Shown here piece after piece: positions 1 through 10,690 of a stretch of DNA of 64,000 bases. Positions within the stretch are counted from its first letter, which is position 1. Each line of letters starts with the position of its first letter. Position numbers and translations under genes: made by a program. The notes beneath the pieces are model-generated. The model was not told where the DNA came from and did no database searches. It worked only from the letters and a program-made list of their open reading frames with translations. Source of the stretch: Acanthococcus lagerstroemiae (taxonomy: Eukaryota > Arthropoda > Insecta > Hemiptera > Eriococcidae); the NCBI GenBank assembly GCA_031841125.1, contig CM063114.1, positions 30,573,266-30,637,265 on the forward strand. The letters run 5' to 3'.

Positions 1-985
1 GACTATAACTATTGAGGTGTGAACGTAATCTCAAATACGTAGTTCACCGTTTCCAATATATCAGTTGGACTCCATATTCACGTACTTATATGCTTCCTTT
101 CATGTTTTTATTAGTTTTATATTCAAGGATAGCTATTTTCCATAAAAGTATAATGCCTTTTAATTTCACCTAACTGGTTGACATCATTAATTTATTTCTT
201 TTCATGTCCGTATACTGTTTTATTTGACATTTTAATGGCCTTTCAGTAATATTGATGAATCAGTTTTCATAGTTGCTTATTTTCATTCGTCGATCTGTTT
301 CATTTGTCAATCAGTTTTTCTGGCTAAAACATTGCATTGGTCAATGAGTATTATTGATCAATTAGTTTTATTGATCAGTTGATATTATTGGTCGATTGAT
401 TTTACTGATTGATCAACTTTATTAGTATATCTCAGTCATTGGTCGATTAATTTTATTGGTTGATTATGCTCATTGGTTGATTTTTTCGTTGGTCAGCAAT
501 TAGTTTTATTGGTTAATTAATGTCAGTTGGTCAATTATTTTCATTCGACCACAATTTTCATTGGTCAATCAGTTTCACTTGTCATTCATAGGTTTACTGT
601 CAGAGCAGATGGTAACTGAAGGGCTGCCTGATGATCTCAGATGATTTTGGAAGTTTTAAATAATATAAAAGCTACCTATGTTGATCTCATATTCTGATTC
701 AGTTTTGAATGCTGAGTTCGATTCTGTTGTCCAAATTTGGCGGCAACGTTCTGTTGCCAAGATACCGTGAAAAATAGAATCTGTTTCTCAATTTTAAAAT
801 CTCGTTAACTCACTGTAGCTCAATCTCACTTTAGCTAACTCATTTCAGTCTATGGTCTTGGTGAGCCGCAAAGCAAGTCATTTAGTTACTTTTTTCTCTC
901 AAAAACTTGGTGTGATGGCAATTGAAGTTTTTTCAAAAGAAAGTCCTCGGGTATCTACGCCAAGTTATGGACGTTTATCCTGGGC
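1..985. other. AT-rich region with degenerate ATTGGTC-type tandem motif
   Basis: No gene seen. From about 230 to 600 a short motif (ATTGGTCRATTAGTTTT-like, spacing about 18-25 bases) recurs many times with substitutions, so it is an old degenerate minisatellite. A TATAAA lies at 664-669, about 320 bases before the ORF at 986; this may be coincidence. Confidence 0.5.
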
Positions 986-1477
986 ATGAAGCTAATTAAT
1001 GAGGCCCATAGCCAATTAGCCGAGTATCAGGGCTGGATCCACCCGCCTCACCAGCTGCTCATCGGGGGTGTGCAGCATGCCACCATCGCCGCGCACCAGC
1101 TGGTAGCTCATATCAACCAGGGGCGGGTGGTGTGTATTCAAGAGTGCGACTTCGTACTGGCAGATCTGCCTCATCTTTATTTCCTCGCCTGCACAACACC
1201 GTTTTATGATCCCCCTGAAGGAGGAGCGGGATTCGCTTTTCAGACGGTCGACTGGCCAGAAGTTCCATTGACTTTAGTCTACATAGATCAGCCTCTCTAC
1301 GTGGATCAGCCTCAAGTGCCAGCACCGTCTCCAGCCATCCGACCGGTGCCTGCTGATCTGCGCGCCTTTATGCTGCGTTTCGCCCAGAGAAGGAACGAAG
1401 AGGACGATATGGTCCGAGGGTTCTATTTTGCTTGCGATCTTTTGGGCTCTCAATATGCCCAAAGGTGGGCGCATTAG
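986..1477 (+). CDS. Hypothetical intronless 163-residue protein
   Basis: I do not recognise this protein. It is an uninterrupted ATG-to-TAG frame that is clearly richer in G+C than the AT-rich DNA on both sides, which is unusual for a chance ORF here. The N-terminal half is mixed hydrophobic/histidine-rich (HPPHQLLIGG near residue 20), the middle has a repeated short motif (IDQPLYVDQPQVP near residue 100) and the C-terminal third is charged (RRNEEDD). No signal peptide or membrane segment is evident. An AATAAA sits at 1,519-1,524, 41 bases after the stop, suiting a polyadenylation signal. It could be a small host gene, a retrocopy, or a fragment of a retroelement or viral gene. Homology was not testable here. 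Confidence 0.4.
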   Translation: MKLINEAHSQLAEYQGWIHPPHQLLIGGVQHATIAAHQLVAHINQGRVVCIQECDFVLADLPHLYFLACTTPFYDPPEGGAGFAFQTVDWPEVPLTLVYIDQPLYVDQPQVPAPSPAIRPVPADLRAFMLRFAQRRNEEDDMVRGFYFACDLLGSQYAQRWAH

Positions 1478-1916
1478 TAATAACATACATACGATGTAAG
1501 CGCATATATAAAACTGTAAATAAAGGCTGTACTACTACTAGTAGTACTACTTGATACCCAAGTTATGCAAATGCGTTCGAAAATTATCCGGGTGATTACT
1601 ACATTATATTCGATCTCGAAAATATTACATTGGACTGATGAAAACGTTGAAAGTTGAATATTTTTTGTTTGTGTACCATATTTTGCTAACTAATCAATTT
1701 AAACGTAGATTAATAAGGTGTACACTTAGATTCTATCAACAGCTGCAAGAGGGTGCAATTTATCAACAAAATCAGTCATGCGCACTCTTAGGATCTGCAC
1801 GCTCTTACGATCCTTTCCCCTATTTAACGAAGAAAACTGATATTCCGGCTGATCGAGCTGGTGCTCGGACTCTCTTTTTTAAATTCGCTTATTCATTATT
1901 ATTATTATTATTATCA
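1478..1916. other. Intergenic spacer with trinucleotide repeats
   Basis: Nothing coding is seen. There is a palindromic ACT/AGT tract near 1,530-1,553 and an (ATT)n microsatellite at about 1,893-1,912 that directly abuts the Helitron-like element. Another (ATT)n tract lies at the other end of that element (about 4,745-4,760). Confidence 0.5.
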
Positions 1917-1920
1917 CTAT

Positions 1921-2015
1921 AGGGCTTCGCCCCTGGCCGCTTCGTGGCCCAACCACCCCGCCGTCACTCGCTTCGCTCGTGCCGGTCTTACTCGGCGCTT
2001 CGCGCCTCGTCCAAT
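1921..2015 (-). other. Helitron 3'-terminal cluster of GC hairpins
   Basis: Several short perfect stems with three-base loops follow one another: GGGC-TTC-GCCC, GGCCGC-TTC-GTGGCC, a TCGCTTCGCTCG stem and GGCGC-TTC-GCGCC. Copy B has the same series with loops TTT or TTC and intact stems, so the stems appear maintained while loops vary. Helitrons typically carry one hairpin near the 3' end; a run of four is unusual. Confidence 0.6.
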
Positions 2016-3182
2016 CGCCACAATCCTCCGTGTTTGGTCTGAAACTTTTGTTCCTGAGTTGAGGGTTGCTTTGTGCTTCTTTTACTCCCCCTCTATCAGC
2101 GGTCCTCAATCTTCCACCATGAACCCCCTTCCATCCTTTCTTCATCACGAAACTCCTCCTCCTCCACCGCGACCTCCTCGTTAACCACGGTTGCTCTCCG
2201 CCTCCACGGTCACACCTCAACAGTCGCAGCCCTTCTCAGCTACAAACTCCTCCCCCACAATGACCATATTCCTCCACCTAGTCTCCCCCGATCACCCTCT
2301 TCCACCCCGAGTGCCCTCCATTAGGACCACGTCCTTCGACCACCCCACACCACTATGGCCTTCATTTCTGTTCACGTACCACACCTCCACCAACTCTACA
2401 GCCTTCCCCTTCCGCGGCTCCATCACCCTATGGCCTCCTTGCTGAACCACAACGAAGATCCCCTGGTCCTCCTCCCAGGAGCTTCCACCACCATGACCAC
2501 CCCTCCACCATGAGAATCCTTCCCTTCAAGACCACCTGCCCGGGAACCAGAACCTTCCGCACAATGGCCTTCATTCGCCCTCTCGGCCGCCTATCTCACC
2601 AAGGACTTCCTCCTCCACCAGAACCTCTTACTCACCATTACTCCCCCCACACCACCCAGGGTCTTTATCCCCCTCCTGAGATCACGCCACCCATGGATTT
2701 CCTTCCCATTCTGGAGCTCCCTCGACCATGAACCACCTCCTAGGGGTAGGCTACCCATGGAGAAATAAGCAGTTAGTGGGGCAGGGTAGGCGATCCGCAG
2801 TCTCTATACTCCCTCCCAATGGCGGCCTTAGTCCCTCTCCACAGCCTGGCCCACCAACCCCCTTGAAGATCCCTGACCATCCACCCAGGAGCTCTCACAA
2901 CCATGACCACCCTCCCCCTGAGAGCCTTCCCCCTCAAGACCCCACCCCGCCACCAGCTCCTCCCGCACCACGGCTATTTCTCTCCGTGGTCCCGTCTCTC
3001 ACCAAGAACTTTCTCCACCAGGTCCTCTTACTCCCGCCCCACCAAGGGCCTTCTTCTCCGTACACAGCTCACGCCCCCATAGGGGCCCTCCCTCCCTTCG
3101 GGGACTCCCTTCTCAACCATGAACCCCCTCCTAAGGGTAAGCTACCTTTGAAAAATTGAGCAATTAAGGGGCAGGGTACGCC

Positions 3183-3652
3183 GACAACTGGCGGCATCTC
3201 CCGCGCGTTGATCCCTCCTTCAGCGAGTGGCCAAGTCAGCTCCACCAGGCGACCATCGACGAGTGGAACCGTCGATGGTGGGTCAACACGACGGTGGCGC
3301 AGTGGACACAGGTGCTGTTCCCAGACGTACGCGCTAGGATGTAGCAGCAGGAAGAAGACAACGAAATGAAGTGCATGGACTTCTTCCTGGCGCAGGCGGT
3401 TTCAGGCCATGGGGGCTTCGCATCCTACCTGCACCGCCGAAACCGCCGGGACAGCGACCAGTGCCCATGCGGTGCTGGCCCGAAGACACCTCGACATGTC
3501 TTTCGAGAGTGTATCCGGTGGGCTGACGGAAGGCCGGACATATGGACAAGGACCAGCCGTGAGCACCTGCGGTACATGCGGGGTGTAGTCAAGAGTTTAT
3601 GGATTCTTGAAAACCCCGCATTCCCCGCAGGTGACACAGACCGGACCGGATG
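3183..3652 (+). pseudogene. C-terminal end of R1-clade LINE ORF2 (reverse transcriptase protein)
   Basis: One reading frame gives the typical tail of R1/Jockey-group ORF2 proteins, ending in a CCHC zinc-knuckle-like motif: CPCG followed by H and C (CPCGAGPKTPRHVFREC) preceded by FASYLHRR. The upstream part of the same frame (DEWNRRWW, VAQWTQVLFP) matches the usual region before that motif. An in-frame TAG at 3,342 breaks the frame. The polymerase and endonuclease regions are absent, consistent with 5' truncation at insertion. Confidence 0.65.
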
Positions 3653-4054
3653 AGGTCGAAGAACCCGGAAGAGGGTGGGGGCAAACCCGAAGAGGCCAGA
3701 AGAGGTCGCCCCCCACCATCGCCGTCGCCAAAGGAGGAGAAGAAACAGCACCAAACTGCCGCCAATCACGGGCGGCGGGTTGCGTCCCTTGTAGGTGAGA
3801 CCATAGTAAGTCGGGTGTCGAGACTATCTCCATCTCCTCCAGTACGAGAGGCAGGGCACGAACGGGGCGCAGCCCCCAACGTGGCCGCCAGTCGCAATTT
3901 TAGTATATAGAGAGAAGTATGTACGGCCAGCCTCCCCCGTAAGGGGAGGTCCGGTTTGGCCATAAAAGAGTGATGCCGTGGAGTGTGAGGGGTCTCCTGT
4001 GACACCCGGTGATAAACCTTAGGGTAAAAGCCGGACAAAGCAGGGGACCCCACC

Positions 4055-4327
4055 CAGTGGTGTAGCCAAGGGGAGGGGGGGCGAAGGGGCGATCGCCCCC
4101 CATGGCCTTTTTTTTTTTTTTTTTTAATGAACAACTAGTACCTATATATAAATTGTGTAATGAAAAAGTACCTAGTTATGTTCCAAAACTTTATCTAACC
4201 CCCCCCCCAGCCCCTCCACCAAGCACGGCATGCCACACCACACAAAATTTGACATTTAAAAAATGCCTATTTCTCGTTCTGAAGTTTTCGCCCCCCCCCC
4301 CTTGACCAAATCCTGGCTACGCTACTG
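4055..4327. mobile_element. hAT-type MITE with perfect 8-bp target duplication
   Basis: The left end is CAGTGGTGTAGCCAAGG and the right end, reverse complemented, is CAGTAGCGTAGCCAGG. It is flanked on both sides by ACCCCACC (4,047-4,054 and 4,328-4,335). An 8-bp duplication with CAGNGGCG-type ends indicates a non-autonomous hAT superfamily element. The interior holds T- and C-runs and no coding potential. It lies inside the LINE 3' region. Confidence 0.85.
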
Positions 4328-4744
4328 ACCCCACCGTTAAAACAAACACTTCATGTAACTCAAGCAGGAACCTAATGTGCTTATTACCTATGTAATACAC
4401 GGAGCCACCCGGGGTAAGTTCCGGGATTGACCGCCCCACCGGGTTTAAAAAAAAAAAGAGAAAAAAAGCTACCCCTGGAAAATTTAGCAATTAAGGGGCA
4501 GGGTAGGCAACCTGCAGCGACTTGTGATCTTGAAGATTATGGGTAATTATGTCATTTTATGTCTTTTTATGTTATGTCTTAAAACTTGGAGATCTTTTAT
4601 GTTAGAATAGATTATGTCCTTGAAAGCAGCTGATCCGCCCCTGCAATTTTTCTAATTTTTAGGTAGGCAACTCGCAGTGAGTTTTTCCAGGAGAGGAGGA
4701 GGGGTGGGAGGGGGAGGAGTTTTAGTTTTTAATATATAGAGAGA

Positions 4745-5735
4745 TTATTATTATTATTATTTTTTAAATTTACAAATCACTTTATTTGTAACTCTAGTAG
4801 GTGCTCGTGACAAGCCGGTTGCCGATGCTAATTTTTTTCTCACGTTGACGCGTATCGCCATCGTCATCGTGCTCCTAGGTGCTCGTGCGTTAATTAGACT
4901 ATAAATTCCAATTTCAAAGCCATTCTTTTAATTTATTTCCCCTTTAGCTTAGGTACAACAATCCTTCAAAGGTACAAATGAGGGGTTGTATTCGGGCGCC
5001 CGCCGAATTAGTATGCTAACGCTATCGCGAAAGAATCGGCGAGGGAGATTTAATGCGGAACAGTTACTCGGCAGGCGAGTCACGTTTACCGCCGTGTACC
5101 GCCACTTTCTTTACATTTTCGACCTCACAGTTACAAAATCCAGTCGAACAAGAAGTAATTAATATATGAGTTGTGGATATGCGGCGAGATATAACATCTC
5201 TCAGCCCGCTCAGAGCGCATCAGTTTTACCTACAATGCATGTGTACATATCAAAATTAGTCGGCTCTGATACGAATTCGGCGGCGAAGGAGCCCCGGCAA
5301 AATGGTGACGTTCTAATTTGATGGAGATTCGACGAAGTTTACACGCGGCTGCCTGCCATACGCCGAGTAAAGTTTCATGTCGAGGTACTAACTTTGATTA
5401 CTTTATTATTAGCCGTGGATGGAGACAAGGGCTGCTTTCGTATTCGCTCTCTGTACGCTGGTATGCGACCATTCGTTGATTTCCCTTTTTCAGAATTGTC
5501 TGCTACCATATCAAGGTGCATTTGGAAAAGCGGCGAAACAATCACGTATCTCAAATGTAATGCAAAGAGATGCGGTTTTCATCGAAGCACAGAGACAGTG
5601 TTAGCGGTAGCTCAAGTATACCCCCGGCATAAGTTCTTGCGTAAAATAAAAATAAAAACTCATTCGGCCTCGCCCGAGACCCGTCAAGCGTGAGGCCTCA
5701 CTGTGGGCGTAAAAGTCATAGAGCCAGCGATATTC
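4745..5735. other. Unassigned intergenic DNA
   Basis: An (ATT)n tract at 4,745-4,760 follows the Helitron end. The rest is single-copy-looking sequence with scattered CG-containing stretches. Open frames of up to 99 codons exist (5,394-5,693) but show no recognisable motif or composition shift, so I do not call a gene. Confidence 0.5.
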
Positions 5736-6560
5736 AATCGGCGAGTTGGCCTTGGACAACTATAGCAGAGTTAATGAAACGTAGCCGCCAAATTGGACAA
5801 CATATTTGAACTAAACATAGTTAACTCAGTTTTTTTGAATTTAGATATTCTGAAAATTCCTCCATCTTTTTTTGGGCGAAAAAATGTTCGAAGAGCTCCG
5901 ATGTGAGCCCTTGGCCCAGATTACTCAGTCTTAGCAAATTCAAATCCGTCGACCATACTTAGTCATTTTTTGACGAATTTTACTAACATATACTTCAGTT
6001 TTTGAGCCTGTTTCGGCAACGAAGCGTGGCCGCCAAATTTGGTCAACGAATTTGAAATCAACGTGAAAAATAATTGAGGGGAAAGAAGTTAACTCAGTTT
6101 TTTTTTGTTCACTTTTGAGAATGTTGCAGATATTTTCATGCTATATCATGTTATCATTTGGGCGAAAAAATTTCGGGGAGCTTCAGCATCAATATCTGAT
6201 CAAAATTACACATCTTGAGATGGATTCAAATCCGCCGAATAGATTGAGCTGCAGTCGTAACGATCCACAGTTGATTTTCCACCCAGTGTACCTTCCTTCT
6301 TCCACCAGTAAAACCAAATTTCTGGTCGTACCTTGGCAACGAAGAGTCAGCACCTAATTTGGACTCCAGATTTGAACTCAGCGAGAAGAATTCAGTATGA
6401 ATAGGTGTTTATCTCAATTTTTTTTTTCGTTTTTTCGATTTAGACAATTTTTCCCATCCTGCATTTTTTTTTTTTTGTGAAACATTTTCCATGGAGCTGC
6501 CGAACTATGACCTGGAAAAATTTGTCAGGTTTTCGAGCGGACATGACTGTCGATGTAAAG
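5736..6560. repeat. Diverged copies of the ~280-300-bp satellite
   Basis: About three tandem units repeat a recognisable order: GGCAACGAAGC, GCCGCCAAATTTGG, a GAATTTGAA(A/C)TCA block, T-run, GGGCGAAAAAAT and GATTCAAATCCG. The same order is seen in the main array at 26,322-28,969. Units here are much more diverged and T-rich insertions have expanded. Confidence 0.65.
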
Positions 6561-6599
6561 AGCTAGTGCAAATGATACTGCCTGTCAGCGTTCGAAGAT

Positions 6600-7731
6600 T
6601 CATCGCCATATACTCGGTCACCACCACAGCGTTTCCCAACTAGTGACCCACGGACATTGTGGGACCCGTTAGAGGAGTCTGAAGGATTCAGATATGTGTG
6701 CACCTTCATCGGCAAAGCAACGAAGTGGATTGAAGCCATCCCAGTCAAGGATATTACAGCCAGGACGGTCGCGCGAACGTTTTTTTGAAACGTGGGTTGC
6801 GAGATATGGAGTACCCTTGAAGCTGACTGCGGATAGGGGATCGCAGTATATATCTGCTCTCTTTTGTGAATTGTCGAAGTTACTTGGAGCGCAGCATATC
6901 AAAACAATAACGTATCATCCGGAATCGAACACGCCGCCATCGAAAACGTGCACAGGACGTTAAAAGCCGCACTCATATACAGAGGAAATAGGTGCACGAT
7001 TCAACTACCAGCGGTCTCACTTGGTTTGCGCGCAGCTTTACAAGATGATTCCGAAGTGTCTTGCGCCGAAATGCTGAAGGACGCAACACTGAAACTACCT
7101 AGCGAGTTCTATCAGCACAAGGAGCAAGTAAACGACAGATCCGAATACGTTCGCGATTTGAGGCCGCATCTCCTTGATCACTTCGACCAGTGCAGCATAC
7201 AACGCTCAAAAGTCAAAAGGTAAGATTTTTCATTCATAAGCATTTGTATACCACCGAAAAGTTTTATGTCCGTGTTAACAGGGTGGAGCATCCTCTCGAG
7301 GCACCCTATGAAGGCCCTTATCAGGTGATACAACGACATCCGAAATACTTTCAGTTGAAGATGGGACAGAGAAAGGATACAGTGGCAGTAGATCGATTAA
7401 AGCCTGCGTACGAGTTAGCCCGCCCAATGACGATTGCTCACAACAGACCGAAGTATCAATGCCAAAGCCATTATTGAAGCAACCAGGCGAATTGCCATTT
7501 GCAGTAAAGAAGGACTCGGGAGACGGTAGGTCAAAAAAAAAAGGTAAGTTTTTATTCGTTACCGAACAGCACAGCTCAACTTCTCACGAATCCAATCCCT
7601 AATAGTAATCCAGTTTCTACGCCATCTGTCGAACGCCCTCAACCGACCCCTAGCCAAACTTTCTCCCAGCGTGATCGACTGAGGAGGAACGTGAGGCCGC
7701 CGCAAAGATTTAACGATTTTGTAAGAACCTA
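6600..7731 (+). pseudogene. Ty3/gypsy retrotransposon integrase region, frameshifted
   Basis: Conceptual translation across frames gives the end of a gypsy-type pol: the integrase catalytic core with ETWVARYGVPLKLTADRG (second catalytic Asp), AQHIKTITYHPESN, then the stretch leading to the catalytic Glu, the C-terminal region with EAPYEGPYQVIQRHPKYF, and a tail ending in RPPQRFNDFV. Reading switches frame at several points (near 6,700, 6,945, 7,190 and 7,500), so it cannot encode one protein. Protease, RT and RNase H regions are missing upstream, where satellite abuts. This is an old retroelement relic and not a working gene. Confidence 0.8.
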
Positions 7732-8470
7732 AATATCCAACAAGCAGCAATGCTGCACGACTAGGGTCGGCAAATGCTGCAATTCTTATCGTCTGAATTC
7801 AGCTAAACATTAACGCACTCTATATTCATCAATAATAAACATCCTACAAAACTACGAACTACGACAGAATCGCCATCCATATTACCACTTGATAACGTCT
7901 GAGTACTGAACAACTTGAAGAATAACATAACTCGTACAGGAGTAAGCAGTAGCTAATCCGATGACAAAAAACATACGAGAGAGTGAGTATCTAATACGGA
8001 TCTATACAAAACTGAACGTGCACACTTAACACATACACATGTCGAACTGGATAATAACGCGCATGTATGTGTAGTCAACAAATACCAAAAGCATTTTAGA
8101 TAGCTCGAATTCGAATCCTTTTCAATGCATTTCACAGTAATACGCGAATAATTTTTCGGAACGTACCCGCATTCACTAACGCTCTCTATATTCATCAATA
8201 ATAAACATCCTACGAAACTACGAACTACGACAGAATCGCCATCCATATTACCACTTGATAACTTCTGAGTACTGAACAACTTGAAGAAGAAAAATAAAAA
8301 GCGATTGCAATAGGGTCTAGCCGACCCTAAAAAGGGAAATACGAATATCTACATGGTGACTCTCCACCATTTCTTGTGACAAATAATTCGACAACGAACC
8401 TGTTGGTGAAAGTGCAATGCGATTTTTTTACCTTTGTGAATTTTTTAAGTTTCAAGTATTTTACGAGTAG
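7732..8470. repeat. Possible gypsy LTR remnant with 113-bp direct duplication
   Basis: Just after the pol end, 7,811-7,923 is repeated almost exactly at 8,177-8,289 (offset 366). An AGGGTCGGC at about 7,764 is mirrored by GCCGACCCT near 8,322. Position downstream of integrase suggests LTR-derived sequence with an internal duplication, but clear TG...CA LTR borders were not identified. Confidence 0.4.
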
Positions 8471-9714
8471 TAAGGTAAAGTGCCCTAATATCGCCACTTT
8501 TTCTTTGTGTGCTTGAGATTCATTACTAAGTTATCTGTAGATGAAAATAAGTACATATATGAATGAGTAGGGTATAGCATGCAAAACACATTAGTACCAT
8601 TTCCCGGCCAAAAAAGTATACCTAGGCTTCTAAAAATTTATTTTTCAAAAAAGTGAAATTTTTGAAAAATTAAAAAAAGGTGCCTAATATTGTCAATTTG
8701 TTTTTCCCTGTAAAATACGAAAAAAAAGTCGAAAAAAGACAAATCAACTTATTTATTGGGATCTGTTACAAAATCAGGCTTTACTATATCAGGGTAGACC
8801 GCGGAACACCGAATTTTTTAGAGGCTGGTAAGTATAAGATTTTCAAATATTTTTCTTTTACTGCTATAATGGCCTTGGCCATATCTGGCCATGACATTTA
8901 CGTCGAATACTCATTGTCTAGTGGACAGGAAACGTTAACAAACATTGAAATTCTCAATTCCTTTCGCAAACGCTTTGTTGACAAACTGGCGATATCAGGC
9001 ACCTATACCCATGAAACACATGCTCATGGAAATATCGATTAAAATATCAATATTGAAATCTAGGACATCTTTAGTACACATTTTCATGTGCAGAGTACAC
9101 ACAAATGTCGATGCTCTGTTTAATATCGACAGTATAGTGTACATTTCCATAGACAAGATGATGAACAAGTGTTCAGAGAATGTAAAATGGAGTTGGCATT
9201 TTAATCGACAAGTATCTACATATATTGACATTCTTTAAACATTCTAGTATCTAGCAAACTGACACATATTTAGTAGAGATAGACAAATTTTTGTATAGTC
9301 GATATTTCAGTTGATATTATAGTCGACAAGTATTGATATTACTTATGAACATTGTAGTATCAGTGTATACCTACAAAAGTAGATCCAGTTGTACAGTCGA
9401 CATTTGCATTGATAGGTTCCTCGATAAATGGCTTAGACTGAATAATTTTTGCATAAATTGAGTTACTGTCATAATTATTTTATAAGGTATGATTCAATAC
9501 AATGTGTTACAAAGTATTTGTATTAAAAACTCAAAAAATGTGAGAAAAAAAATGTTGATGCAAATGTCGATGCATCTGTCAATGTCGACAGTGTTTCATG
9601 GGTACTGATAACAATTTTTTTTCACCATAACTCAAAGAAATCGCAAGTAATCTATTGAAACTCACTGGAATAATCAAGTACTAGCAGTATACAACATATT
9701 TACTGAATTTCAGT

Positions 9715-9905
9715 GTATTGCAGCCAGCCGAAAGCTGAAAGCCAAAAGCCAAATTCAGCCGAATTTCTACTGATAAGAGAAAAACCGAAAGCCAGCCGAA
9801 TTTTTCTTAGAAGCCGAAAGCAGAAAACCAAATCTGTATTTTTCAAGGTCAAAAGTTTAAGCTGAAAGCCGAAGCTGGAATTTTTGGCTGCAATCTGCTG
9901 AATTT
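9715..9905. repeat. AGCCGAAAGC minisatellite with weak inverted ends
   Basis: The motif AGCCGAAAGC/AGCCAAAAGCC is repeated irregularly. The tract is bracketed by TGTATTGCAGCCAG and its partial reverse complement (GGCTGCAATCTGCTG), which suggests a small foldback element, but no target duplication was found. Confidence 0.45.
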
Positions 9906-10055
9906 TGAGCCTCTGGAGTAACTCTTCATTTGATTTAATTTGCCACTGTGTATTTCAATCACAGAAATATTTTCATCATCGAAAATCTGGGTATCAGGTA
10001 CAACACAAACGGACTGCCATACTGAAAACTGGATGGTACCATCGTACTTTAATAC

Positions 10056-10582
10056 CAGGGATGATAAGTCAGCCATAAGCTATAAGATTTAAGCTATAAG
10101 CTGAAGGTTTTTGGGCAACTAAGCCAGCTATAAGTTTAAGCCAAATGTGCTGTAAGCTATAAGCCATAAGCATAAGCAATATTTTTTCGGCTGATTTTTC
10201 GGCTGGTTATCTGATAACAGTATAACGACCATAGCGAGTTACGGTTACAGCTGAGCTAAAATTGTGTCGAAAGCTGGAGGGAACCATAATGAGAAATTTA
10301 AAATATTGTCTAAAACCAATGTCCCACACACAATGTTAACGGCCATTCATCACCATTTCTTCCACAATTGAGAACAGAACAACTTACCTCGACTATAGCG
10401 CTCATACCGATCGCTGAAAATACAAGTAAGCCATAAGTTTAAGCCAGCCATATGTTTAAGCTATAAGCCATAAGCTTAGGCCAATCAATTCTTAAGCTAT
10501 AAGCTATAAGCATCAGCCATATTTTCAAGGTCGTAAGCAAAAACCATAAGTTTAAGCTTTATTGATTGGCTTATCATCCCTG
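10056..10582. mobile_element. hAT-like MITE filled with CTATAAGC minisatellite
   Basis: Ends are CAGGGATGATAAGTCAGCC and the reverse complement CAGGGATGATAAGCCAATC. Flanking octamers TTTAATAC and GCTAATAC match at 6 of 8 positions, suggesting a decayed 8-bp duplication. The interior is largely an irregular repeat of AAGCTATAAGCCATAAGC-like units, present in both outer thirds. Confidence 0.6.
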
Positions 10583-10690
10583 GCTAATACACATGTTTCA
10601 CGTATTGCCTGCTTGGTAGCGCCACTAGAAAGTGAGATCACATGGGTGGCGATATTTGGAACCTAGCGATATTAGGGCACTTTCCTTGCC

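Larger units (their letters stand above)
3178..4457 (+). mobile_element. 5'-truncated R1-type non-LTR retrotransposon
   Basis: It starts inside the end of a reverse-transcriptase ORF2 and continues through a long GC-rich 3' untranslated region to an A-tract at about 4,446-4,457. Helitron sequence with the same AATTAAGGGGCAGGGTA motif lies on both sides (about 3,139-3,178 and 4,466-4,506). This is either a long imperfect target duplication or insertion between two motif copies. The LINE is itself split by a hAT MITE at 4,055-4,327. A TATATAGAGAGA string at about 3,900-3,914 resembles the Helitron 5' end and may be coincidental. Confidence 0.6.
1917..4744 (-). mobile_element. Helitron-like element, copy A (non-autonomous), interrupted
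   Basis: Read on the minus strand it begins TCTCTCTATATATT at 4,744, preceded by A, and ends in GC-rich hairpins followed by TATAG at 1,917, then T. That is the Helitron pattern: 5' TC, 3' hairpin plus CTRR-like end, insertion between A and T, no target duplication. The same ends and internal motifs occur in copy B (20,728-22,651) in opposite orientation. Shared internals are a proline-codon-rich C/T tract, several copies of a ~45-base motif containing AATTAAGGGGCAGGGTA, and a terminal segment with AACTTGGAGATCTTTTATG. No Rep/helicase coding is visible. A LINE at about 3,178-4,457 has inserted into it. Confidence 0.6.
8472..10690. mobile_element. 2.2-kb terminal-inverted-repeat element, non-coding
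   Basis: The left end AAGGTAAAGTGCCCTAATATCG (from 8,472) is matched by the reverse complement AAGGAAAGTGCCCTAATATCG at the right end (to about 10,687), one indel apart. A TA precedes the left end but no clean target duplication was found. No transposase is visible. The interior carries a pogo-like terminus (CAGGGTAGACCGCGG near 8,788), degenerate GTCGA/TCGAC-rich sequence at 9,000-9,600, and two AAGC-type minisatellites. Confidence 0.55.

Noticed and set aside
2073..3159. Proline-rich ORFs in Helitron copy A, and matching frames at 21,652-22,711 in copy B
   Set aside because: They arise from a C/T-rich low-complexity tract, several frames are open at once, and the two copies do not keep a common frame.
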